Assembly (NCBI GenBank): GCA_027919835.1
Contig: JANVFP010000016.1
Coordinates: forward strand, 558,001-622,000
Length of the DNA: 64,000 bases
Direction of reading: 5' to 3'
Source of the DNA: Lentinula raphanica
Taxonomy: Eukaryota > Basidiomycota > Agaricomycetes > Agaricales > Omphalotaceae
In this document: positions 55,971 to 64,000 of the stretch, piece by piece
Numbering within the stretch: position 1 is the stretch's first letter
Layout: each line of letters opens with the position of its first letter
Made by a program: the position numbers and the translations under genes
The notes under the pieces: model-generated
The model's database searches: none
What the model was told of the DNA's origin: nothing
The model's input: the letters and a program-made list of their open reading frames with translations, nothing else

Positions 55971-56164
55971 ACAGGATACGCAGTGTGGCTCGTCTAGTCC
56001 TCTTCAGTTGAGCGCTGAACGAGGCCAATGCCTCGCTAGGCTTGAAGCTGCTTGAATCTTGAGCTTGAGGAATCGTGGCGAGAGTTAAGAGAAGAAGAGG
56101 CAAATTTCAATTTGAATTGATTTCGGTTTTCACGCGAAGCGTTACACACACGTGAATGTGACCA
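55971..56164. promoter_or_regulatory. Upstream region of the EVE-domain gene
   Basis: About 190 nt with a TTGAGCGCTGAACGAGGCC stretch at about 56006-56024 and an AT-rich segment before ATG 56165. No defined promoter element could be named. Confidence 0.3.
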
Positions 56165-57665
56165 ATGACGCGTTTGGTCAGCTCAGCCTCCTCCCATCTT
56201 GAACTCTCTTCAACACCTCCTCAGACTTCGACTACCCCAATGCTTTGGCTACTCAAAGCCGAACCCGACTCTCGCATAGTCAAAGGTACAGACGTCAAAG
56301 TGTGTCGTACTCTCTACAACATATCGGAATTCCACCGTTTACACGATGCCAGTTCAGCGTTGATGATTTCGAATCAGTGAAGACCTCAGCTTGGGAAGGC
56401 GTTCGGAACTATGAAGCTAGGAATCTCATGAAGGAGATGAAACTTGGAGAGAAGGCAAGCTACAACAGTCATCTGTGCAGAGCTCTCAGCCATGTATGCT
56501 GAAACCTTGCCGATATTGTAATTTGTAGGCGTTATTCTACCATTCCAACTGCAAAAATCCAGGTGCGTCCTCCTCGTCCTTCGAGTTTCTTTTACTCGTT
56601 TCCTGATCAGCATGATCCAAACGATAGGAATCGCTGCTTTTGCGCAGGTGAACTTTGACCATCGAGTGGATTCGAATTTCGAGGAAAGGTCGATCATGAC
56701 TGATAGTTCGATAGGTATCGAAGGAAGCGTATCCTGACCGTGCGTGCATCTGTTGTTCTCAATCACTCCTTGACGGTTCCTCATTCCATGCTCAGACACC
56801 GCTTGGGACTCGTGAGTGTTCCGATTCCCGGATCACCTCCATTACCCTCGTCTGTTTTGCGCTTATCATCGACCATTAATAGGTCCCATCCATACTACGA
56901 CCCAGTACGTTACTACTGCAAACTTCTCATAGCCCCCGCCCGCCTTTTCACAACTCATAACTCCGATTGACCGTACAGAAATCCGACGAGTCCTCACCCA
57001 GATGGTTCATGGTCGATCTCACGTTCGAATCTCGAGCCAATCACTTCGTTCCTCTCGTTCTCTTGAAGCACATCTCAGAGCACGTGGAGGACCTTCCGGA
57101 AGAACTTGCGTACATTGGGTCCGAAGGTGCGAAGGCTATCAAGGGTATGAAGGGTCTATTCATTCTTCATTTGATTGACGTCTGTTTCAATCGTGCGTTC
57201 TGACAAATGGTTGTAGGTATGGACCTGATTAACCGTGGTCGACTGAGCGTTCAACGTGTCGAAAAGCCTGCTTGGGATGCGATTGAGCAGTTGGCTGAAC
57301 GAGGGGGTTGGGATGAGACGATGCTAGGGAAGGGGAAAGGGAAAGGAAAGTCAAAGGACGCAAAATCCTCGAAGGGTAAACGATCTGGAAGCAAAGAGCC
57401 GGCTAAGAGTATGGAGAAGACTCGTAAAAGGAAACAGGAAGATGACGAGGACGATGGTATTGAGGAAGAAGAAGAGGGACGGCGAATAGCGGATGGCGTG
57501 GAATCAGAGAATCGAACAGAGAATATCAGAGATAGTGGAGACAATGAGGAGTCTCCACCCAGTAAAGCAACGGGAGGGAGAAATCGAAAAAGAAAAGCTG
57601 CCGTCAGCGAACACTCGAGCGAGGAGCGACCCGCAACCAGAGCGAGGACTCGACGAAGAGGTTGA
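56165..57665 (+). CDS. EVE-domain protein (thymocyte nuclear protein 1-like)
   Basis: Model: join(56165-56299, 56353-56454, 56529-56562, 56628-56647, 56715-56739, 56796-56811, 56883-56904, 56979-57144, 57217-57665), 322 residues. Five exons are only 16-34 nt, and the second intron starts with GC (GCAAGC). The EVE/PUA-like domain (residues about 25-180) shows WLLKAEPDSRI, FSVDDFE, WEGVRNYEARNLMKEMKLGEK, LFYHSNCKNPGIAAFAQVSKEAYPD, HPYYDP and RWFMVDLTF, typical of Thyn1/YTH-like readers of modified bases. A basic and acidic low-complexity tail (KGKGKGKSKD, DDEDDGIEEEEEG, RNRKRKA) ends in TRARTRRRG and suggests nuclear location. Exon joins were chosen to restore the domain and keep phase. Confidence 0.88.
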
Positions 57666-58209
57666 CTGTGTATTACCTTGACACAAACGTTCGCGATTTT
57701 CGCGATCGTCGGCTTTATCATAACCCTATCTTCGTGTTATACAGACAACCTTATGGTCGAAAGCTTGTAAGCTCGGGCTTGCGCAAAAATCAGCGGTGAT
57801 GCAGATGGCGAGTAAGGGTTTCTACCTGGGTCCAATGGGCTGGTTTGTACACCGAGTTTTTCCTTTCGGAGTCGCTAGTGGAGAGTAACAAGCGGCCTTC
57901 ATAGAGCCTAAGATTGCAGAAATGAAGCAGGATCTTAACCTTTCGCGGATTGAGCTTCAAGTCGAGAAGCTGAAGGTAATTTAGGAGGAGGAAGATCGGC
58001 CACGTTTTCGGCAACAAATTTACCCGTTGCCGGAGGCTGACTGGTCCAATTGTCCAATCACATTCCTTCCATCTTCCCCGGTCTCTTGTTTGAGTTACTC
58101 AAATAATAATTGCGATGAGTCCACAATCCAACTTTGTCGGGTTCCCTTCTTTCATTCTCCATTCATCTTCTGGAGCCTCGTTCTGGACAAAAACGCTTGA
58201 TACGCGGCT
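57666..58209. other. Intergenic region
   Basis: 3' flank of the EVE gene and promoter of the hydrolase gene. A short ORF opens at 58134 but the hydrolase start at 58210 is in a different frame and fits the protein better. No other gene. Confidence 0.45.
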
Positions 58210-60093
58210 ATGGGCTCTTCCTTCAGTTCTGCGACCAAGCCCAAGATTTTCTATCCACCCTCGCCGGAGGAGATACTCGTGAAGAAACCTGGAGGAGGAG
58301 TGGGACCCGAGTCGTTATCAAAGTTGGTTGAAGAACATTGTCCGAGTTTGAGGAAGGAGTTTAACCCTCCGTGGTGGTTGAATAAGTGAGTTGTTGGCAT
58401 GCTTCGAGCTCGTAGTAGCTGCTATTGTCCTGACACAACACGGCAAGTGGTCATCTACAAACGTTGTTCAGCGTCGCTGGCGATTTCACCAATATAGATA
58501 AGGTGGTATATGAAAGGTGGGATACGTTTGTTCTTCTTTGATCAACTTCCATTGTTGACTCAGTCCGCAGGACGTACCTTCGTTTGATGGACGGTGGAAC
58601 ATTGTTCGTGCGCTCTACGGACTCTTCCTTCACGGATACCTATTCTGACTGGTTCGAAGGGGGCTTGACTTTACTCCTCCTGGTAACACATTTCCCGATG
58701 ACGCTCCTATCATTGTCGTCTGCCACGGCTTGACTGGAGGTCCGTTCGTATACACACCTCAAAGCAAAGCCATGTTCACCCTCTGATCATCGTTCTCAGG
58801 TTCGTACGAGGCATATGTCAGAGCCGTCCTGGCACCAGCCTGTGCACCCGTATCAGAAGGCGGTCTCGGGTACCGTGCAGTGGTCGTTAACTTCCGTGGA
58901 TGTACGTCTTACATTGCAGTCAATCCAATCATCCATCCGCGTCATCTTTCCCAATCTCACGTTGATGTTGTGTCTTGTTCAGGTGCTGGTGTTCCAGTGA
59001 CATCCAAACAGCTTTACTCGGCAGGATGGACGGAAGATCTACGGATGGCGACTATATATCTCGCGCACAAGTACCCAAGGGCACCGCAGTTGGGTCTTGG
59101 GTTTTCACTTGGGGCGAATGTCATGGTTAGATATCTAGCAGAGGAGGGAGAAAGGAGTCGTCTGGAATCTGCTTGCGTACTCGGAAATGTGAGTGAAAGC
59201 AGTGTTTGATTAATATTACCCATATTCTCGTTTTGTCGTTGCTGATCAACGCGCATTTTTTCATTCTAGCCTTGGGATTTGGTCAAAAACAACTGGGCGT
59301 AGGTATTCTCCGCTCGCTGCCTTGGATCTATCGTCTCACTCTTCCTGTTCCAAGGCTTGAACATACCTTCATAGGGAAACAGGTCTACTCCAAGGGCATG
59401 GCGAACAACCTCGTCAACGTTCTCAAACTACACTCCAAAGCACTAGAAAAGGTCGATCCTCCCACACCGTCTCCTACGTCCAAATACGAACCAGACTCTA
59501 CGCAAGCATCTCTCGTCTGCGCCGCGTATCACGCCGCACTGGCCCTCCGCAGCCCACCCCTAAGCGTATTCGACAACACCTTCACCCGCGTCGGTGGCGG
59601 TGGACCCCCCGTATGGCCTCTAGCCTCCGCAGACGCGTACTACAAACACTCCTCCAGCCACCACGTCGTCCCGCACGTCCGCAAACCCCTGTTAGCCATC
59701 AACTCCACCGACGACCCTGTCGTCGTCCACGCCCCTACCAGTCCCGAAGAAGTCGGCTCGGGATACACCGTCGTCGTCCTCACCCAAGGCGGTGGCCACC
59801 TCGGCTGGTTCGAGCCTTCCTCGGGACAAGTTTTGGTCGGAACGGACGTGAGCAAGTTGCATTTGAGGAGATGGATGACGAAGCCGGCGTTGGAGTGGTT
59901 GAGGCTTGCTGCGGAGGTGTTGGTTCATGGCCATCCGGAGCTTCCGCCGAGGGAGGTGGTGGTGGATGAGAATGGGTGGATAAGGGAGGTGAATGGGGTT
60001 AGGGAGGGTTTGGGGTGTCGGACGGTGGAAAGTGGGGATTTGATTGATGGGACGGAGGTGAAGAAGGAGCCGGGGATGTTGCAGGGGTTATGA
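58210..60093 (+). CDS. Alpha/beta hydrolase, EMB8/YheT-like (yeast Eht1/Eeb1/YMR210W group)
   Basis: Model: join(58210-58385, 58448-58516, 58571-58603, 58660-58739, 58800-58901, 58983-59188, 59270-59298, 59355-60093), 477 residues, phases consistent; several acceptors are AAG. Conserved blocks in order: NPPWWLNNGHLQTL, RTYLRLMDGGTLGLDFTPP, IIVVCHGLTGGSYEAYVR, VVVNFRGCAGVPVTS, the nucleophile elbow GLGFSLGANVM (Ser in GFSLG), then LAINSTDDPVV for the acid and GGGHLGWFE for the histidine. These give the full catalytic triad. Yeast relatives make or hydrolyse medium-chain ethyl esters or act as monoacylglycerol lipases, and such a role is likely here. The middle holds an insert rich in Ser, Pro and His (about residues 275-340). 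Confidence 0.85.
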
Positions 60094-60571
60094 TGATCTA
60101 GGATGATGATGAGGCGTGCTTTGTGTTTTCAATATATATAGAGGACGTTCACTGCGACTTGTTGTGTTTTAGAGAATCCACCGTTTGGCATTCATTCTGT
60201 ATAATACACACATATTCCCTACTATTTGAATAGACTTTCTGACCTGTCCTTAACGTTCTGAATCACAACCTTACTTGCGTTCGAGCTCACGAGATACATT
60301 GACCAAGAACGATAGGCTTCACACAGGGTTCATGAATAGACGAATGCATCTCGCACAACAACTTCAGTCCATTCATTGCAGTACAACGCGTCTATGCAAA
60401 CAAGTACATGTTAATCCAAGTCGTCATCGTACGACTCGTCAGTAGGCGGAAAAGTCGGATCGATATCCAGAACCGTGCGGAAAGAGAGGGAGCAAGGAGT
60501 CAGGTTACGAACACGAAACCCGGACTATGTCCAACGTCGGGCGACCTGTGCAGGTAGAAAAATGTCCGTGT
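60094..60571. other. Intergenic with duplicated 3' end of the neighbouring gene
   Basis: About 60418-60545 resembles 60576-60700, the 3' coding end of the next gene (CCAAGTCGTCATCGTACGAC against CCAAGTCTTCACCGTACGAA, then a shared GATATCCA-ACCGTG stretch). It is a partial local duplication without a start codon. Confidence 0.5.
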
Positions 60572-62416
60572 TCAATCCAAGTCTTCACCGTACGAATCGT
60601 AAGCGTAAGCGGACGGAGAGGTCGGTTCGATATCCACGACCGTGTCCGGATGTCCAAAGTCACTGGTGGCTGACCCGGACCTGTGAAGGTGGAAGACGTC
60701 TGTTTCGGGCGTAGCTGGCAGAGCGCTGACACTCGCGAAACTGTCTCGTAACGGCAGAGTAGGAGGATGATTGGAGGGAAGGGAAATGGGAGGGGAATGA
60801 GCGGCCGCTGCATTGGGGAGGGCACCCATCGCGTTCAATGGGGAAGGTTCCGTCGTATCGAAAGAGGCACCCATGGGAGAGGAAGGAGCAGTGAGTGTAC
60901 TTCCCCCTCTAGATAACTGAACTCCACTAGGATTGCCTTCTTCGAGACGATCAAAGTGGAAATCCAGACCTAATCCTCGACGACGCGGAGCGGTAGGTGT
61001 TGACACAGAAGCAGGACCCTTTGTGGATGACTTCTGGTACGCCTTCCACTCATCTTCTAGTATTTTCACCCCAGCGTCAAATAATGGCTTATCGATCTTC
61101 TCCTTCTCTTTGAGTGCCTGATAGACTCTTGTCTTGGTGAGATCACCTCCACAGCGTTGTACTTGTTTCGGCCAACCTGGATATGTGTTCATGACAGCTT
61201 CCGCCCGATACTCGGGGGTTTCTGTACGAGGCTTCTGGGGAGTGGAAGGTTTGACACTGATACCACCGTTATAACCCAATTCGTTGTACATACGGTCCAG
61301 ATCTAACCCTCTATTTTTCGCTTCGCGCTCCATATATTTGTAATCCCTCGGATACTCTTCTAATTTCGCCTTTCCGTACGAGGCTACGCTCTCGCCGTAT
61401 TCCTTCAAGGCTGCTTGATAGATCGGCGTCTTCGTAACATCACCATTGGAAGCGGAGTCACAGATTCTGACTTGTTTCTCCCAATCAGGATTTTTTCTCT
61501 GCAAAGAAGCCCATAACAATTCGATGTCCTGAGATGACCATCTTTGGGAAGGTTTCGCGTTGCCTGTTTCACTCTGAGTACTGGCTGTTTCGCCTTGAGT
61601 ACTGAGGGAAGCGCCACGGACCACAATATTCGGGCCAGCGGACGAAGACCTCCGCTCAAGAGATCGAGCCTGATGTTTGACCGGAACAGGGACAAGGAGA
61701 GGAACAACTTCGATGGGTCCTTCGTGCTCGTGTACAGCGTGATCCTATTCCAGAATAGAAGATGAAAAAATCAGAGAAACAATCATAGACCACTGATAGC
61801 GAGGGAAAAAACATACCCCACGATGCTCGTGCGTCTGAACAGTGACATCGATCTGTGCATCACCCGGGCGATAGTGGGGAGGGCGAAGGAGTTCATCGAG
61901 CTCGACAGAGTCGACGGTAAAGTCCTCCACGGGGTGAAGCTTGAGCGAAGAGGGACGGTGTTCTTCGAAACCGGAATGGAAGACCTCGTAAGGAGTGTGA
62001 TGTACCTCAGACTCTCCACTGAGGTAGCCGTGAAGTTTTTCCGCGCCAAAGGGACTGGTGTGTTGGGGTTGGTGAGGACGAGTATGCTGAAAAAAATGAT
62101 AACGAATATCAATAACTTTGAAGAATGAACGAGCCACAAGCGGAGGATAGTTTTTTGTGAAAAAGCAATAACCGACCTCTTGAGACTCCTCTTCGAAGAT
62201 GATCTTGAGGTCCCTGGCGTCTAGCTCCCTAGAGGAAAGTCCTGATCCTGATCCTGATCCTGGTAGAGGAGCCCGTTTTAGGTATGCGGAACCTTGCACG
62301 CCTGTAGAGCCCGCAGGACGCATGGAATTAGGGGCAGCAGACAAGGGCGCAGCGGTAACGGTGGATGCGGCACCGACAGCGAGAACGGCGGTAAGCACGG
62401 TATGCGAGTGAACCAT
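60572..62416 (-). CDS. Putative secreted protein 1 of a tandem pair, unknown function
   Basis: Model: complement(60572-61744, 61817-62086, 62177-62416), 560 residues in three phase-0 exons. Exon 1 encodes a signal peptide (HTVLTAVLAVGAASTVTAAPLSA) and a Gly-Ser linker made by CTGATC repeats. Exon 2 is His- and acidic-rich (HTRPHQPQHTSPFG, DVTVQTHEHRG). Exon 3 begins with VHEHEGPIEVVPLLVPVPVK and continues with two related helical modules marked WEKQVRICDS...DVTKTPIYQAALKEY and WPKQVQRCGG-DLTKTRVYQALKEK, followed by a Ser/Pro-rich region and the end SYGEDLD. The PIEVVP-PVP motif and the end recur in the gene to its right. I do not recognise the family. Confidence 0.7.
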
Positions 62417-63182
62417 TTTGTCAATGTGAAATGCACAGAAGTGTTGGGATAAAGACGACCGGCGGCTTTTGATGCTGAGTTGAATTGCGAAGATGCGAAA
62501 TAGGCGTCGAAAGAGACCAGCTCTGTTGGGGGGAAAGAAAGTTTTAGGCTGGGAGGGGTTTTTAGACGATTTGGTTAGGACTCCGGATCAATGATTGATC
62601 AAGCTCAAGGGCTGTACCATGATAACAGTTAGGTTAAAACTCGCGCGACACACGCGACGAGCTTGATGATAAGTTGATTTCCGATGGAGGTTCAGACCGT
62701 TTAGTTGCTAGAGCCGAAGGGTAAATTAGGGTAAATTCTGGTGGATTTTGACCCAGAGAACCATCTCGAGCAGCCAGAAATCAAGCAGGAGTTCCTGAGG
62801 AGGAGAGTAGTCAAAAGGTTTTGAAGCCTCTTGAAGATCGAAGTTGTCTTCCGTGACTCGTGAGGTTGAAGCTATTACCAAATATAGTCAAACACTGCTT
62901 ATCTTATCTTCCTCACTGAATCACTTCAACAACTCAACTGCCTTCGTCCTCTTCTACTACCACTCTTTCTATTTCACCTTTTTTCTTTTCTTTATTAGTG
63001 CTCGAACTCAATTTGTTTATCAAGGATCTATTCAACAGCTCTGTACCCTTGCGAAGAGCGAACTTGAGTTGCAACAGCCTCCTCGCCCTCATGCGATCTG
63101 CAAAAACGACGATGGCATCCCCACCATCCAACTTCATTTCATTCGTGGTAATGATAGATACGCATACGCATACAATTCTATA
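62417..63182. other. Intergenic region
   Basis: Upstream region of secreted protein 1 and 3' flank of protein 2 (both minus). A pyrimidine-rich run around 62970-62995 is the only compositional feature. No gene. Confidence 0.45.
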
Positions 63183-63971
63183 TCAATCCAAGTCGTCACC
63201 GAAAGAACCTCCAGAACTGCCTTCAACTCGAACGTCCCGGCGCTGCATGGGGGAAGCTGGAGATCCGGTGGGAGAAGGTGCAGAGCCGGTCGCGGAACCG
63301 GTAGGACTCTGAGATGGTCTGGGCTTATTAGTCTGTGACTTATAGGACTGTCTGACAGCTGTGGTCGCCATGCTGAGCAGTTCACTGGCAGGATCGTTCT
63401 GTGCGAGGACGTCTTTATAAAGCTGCTGGCAGTTCTCGTTCTTGAGATCGCCCTTGCACTCCAATGCTGCTTTCTTGAAATCGGGGACTCCTGCTTTGAT
63501 CTTCTTCCACTTTGCACTGGCAGAGTTCGTGTCCGCATGGGAGGAGGAGGATGCACCGAGAGTGGTATTGGTATCCTTGGTATCTGTCGGTGGGAGCTGA
63601 GGAGCGTTCATTTGAGGAGAACGGCTCCTGAGCGTGATCGGAATAGGGACAGGGACGGGAACGACTTCGATGGGTCGTTCGTGGACGACATGAGGACGAG
63701 CGTGAGCCTGAATCGAGGACAGAAGAGAAGAATGTTCAAAGAAATTCGGATAGGCTGGTAAGGAGATAAAACATACCCCAATGTACTCGAGCTCCTCTCC
63801 AAGATGGTTCGGAACGTAGGGGTGCTCCTCGAAAGTGACATCGATCTCTTCCCCACCATGGTGGTAATGATGATGAGGGGGATATCCGTCAGCCTGCTCC
63901 TCACCAAGATGATGAGCATGTCCTCCACCAAAGTGATTGACATGATGGAGGAGAAGGTGAGGACGAGGATC
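63183..63971 (-). CDS. Putative secreted protein 2 of a tandem pair (5' exon beyond the right edge)
   Basis: Exons complement(63183-63707, 63777-63971) are visible. The base after 63971 (minus direction: before it) is a ...TTGCAG acceptor, so at least one further exon, presumably the signal peptide as in the paralogue, lies outside. The first visible exon is strikingly His-rich (HHVNHFGGGHAHHLGEE, HHHYHHGGEE, EEHPYVPNHLGEE). The second opens with VVHERPIEVVPVPVPIPIT, equivalent to the paralogue, has one cysteine-containing helical module (WKKIKAGVPDFKKAALECKG, NCQQLYKDVLAQ) instead of two, a Ser/Thr/Pro repeat and the end SFGDDLD. The His clusters suggest metal binding, which is inference only. 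Confidence 0.65.
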   Translation of the reverse strand, partial: DPRPHLLLHHVNHFGGGHAHHLGEEQADGYPPHHHYHHGGEEIDVTFEEHPYVPNHLGEELEYIGVCFISLPAYPNFFEHSSLLSSIQAHARPHVVHERPIEVVPVPVPIPITLRSRSPQMNAPQLPPTDTKDTNTTLGASSSSHADTNSASAKWKKIKAGVPDFKKAALECKGDLKNENCQQLYKDVLAQNDPASELLSMATTAVRQSYKSQTNKPRPSQSPTGSATGSAPSPTGSPASPMQRRDVRVEGSSGGSFGDDLD

Positions 63972-64000
63972 CTGCAAGAGTAAAAGAATCCGGATATCAG

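Noticed and set aside
59613..59969. Overlapping plus-strand ORF of 118 codons in the hydrolase last exon
   Set aside because: GC-rich shadow frame of a confidently identified hydrolase exon, composed mainly of Arg/Pro codons.
62844..63338. Plus-strand ORF of 164 codons
   Set aside because: Low-complexity Ser/Phe-rich translation of pyrimidine-rich intergenic DNA, running into the antisense of secreted protein 2.

Overview
The window is nuclear DNA of a filamentous basidiomycete, most likely an Agaricomycete. The signs are short GT-AG introns of about 50-110 nt in nearly every gene, several micro-exons, conserved fungal genes (neurofibromin/Ira-type RasGAP, BUD31, a KHA1-type K+/H+ antiporter, a stomatin), a large F-box/LRR expansion and an autonomous Helitron. 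No species name can be read from the sequence.

Layout. 1-4003 (+): 3' part of a neurofibromin/Ira RasGAP gene. 4726-23811 (-): four tandem copies of an unrecognised secreted-protein family (signal peptide, variable Ser/Pro repeat linker, one conserved domain). The last copy carries the domain twice and the third is frameshifted. Copies 2 and 3 are separated by a mobile-element composite. A palindromic MITE-like element with 87-nt arms lies at 7569-7655 and 20082-20168 and is flanked by a 9-bp target duplication. A 12.4-kb Helitron (7657-20081) sits within a nucleotide of its symmetry centre. The Helitron encodes a Rep/PIF1 helicase (-), two divergently oriented paralogous accessory genes (+), a short gene with repeat-like W-D motifs (-) and a truncated RecQ helicase in a cassette closed by an inverted copy of the Helitron 5' end.

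24317-27476 (+): large coiled-coil protein. 27985-31572 (+): two tandem sulfotransferase-like genes. 31780-32527 (+): BUD31. 33271-36126 (+): KHA1-type antiporter. 36560-52925 (-): eight tandem F-box/LRR genes, six intact and two broken, the broken ones at the left end. 53286-54848 (-): stomatin. About 55270-55970 (-): weak hypothetical gene. 56165-57665 (+): EVE-domain protein. 58210-60093 (+): EMB8/YheT-like alpha/beta hydrolase. 60572-62416 and 63183 to the right edge (-): two paralogous, probably secreted proteins, the second cut by the edge.

Most exon models were built by hand and are phase-consistent, with GT-AG (once GC-AG) borders; AAG acceptors recur. The most interesting object is the Helitron composite. 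It combines A^T insertion and a CTAG end (canonical Helitron) with an asymmetric terminal inverted repeat (Helitron2/Helentron-like), its Rep/helicase runs antisense to its termini, and it entered the centre of a perfect palindrome.
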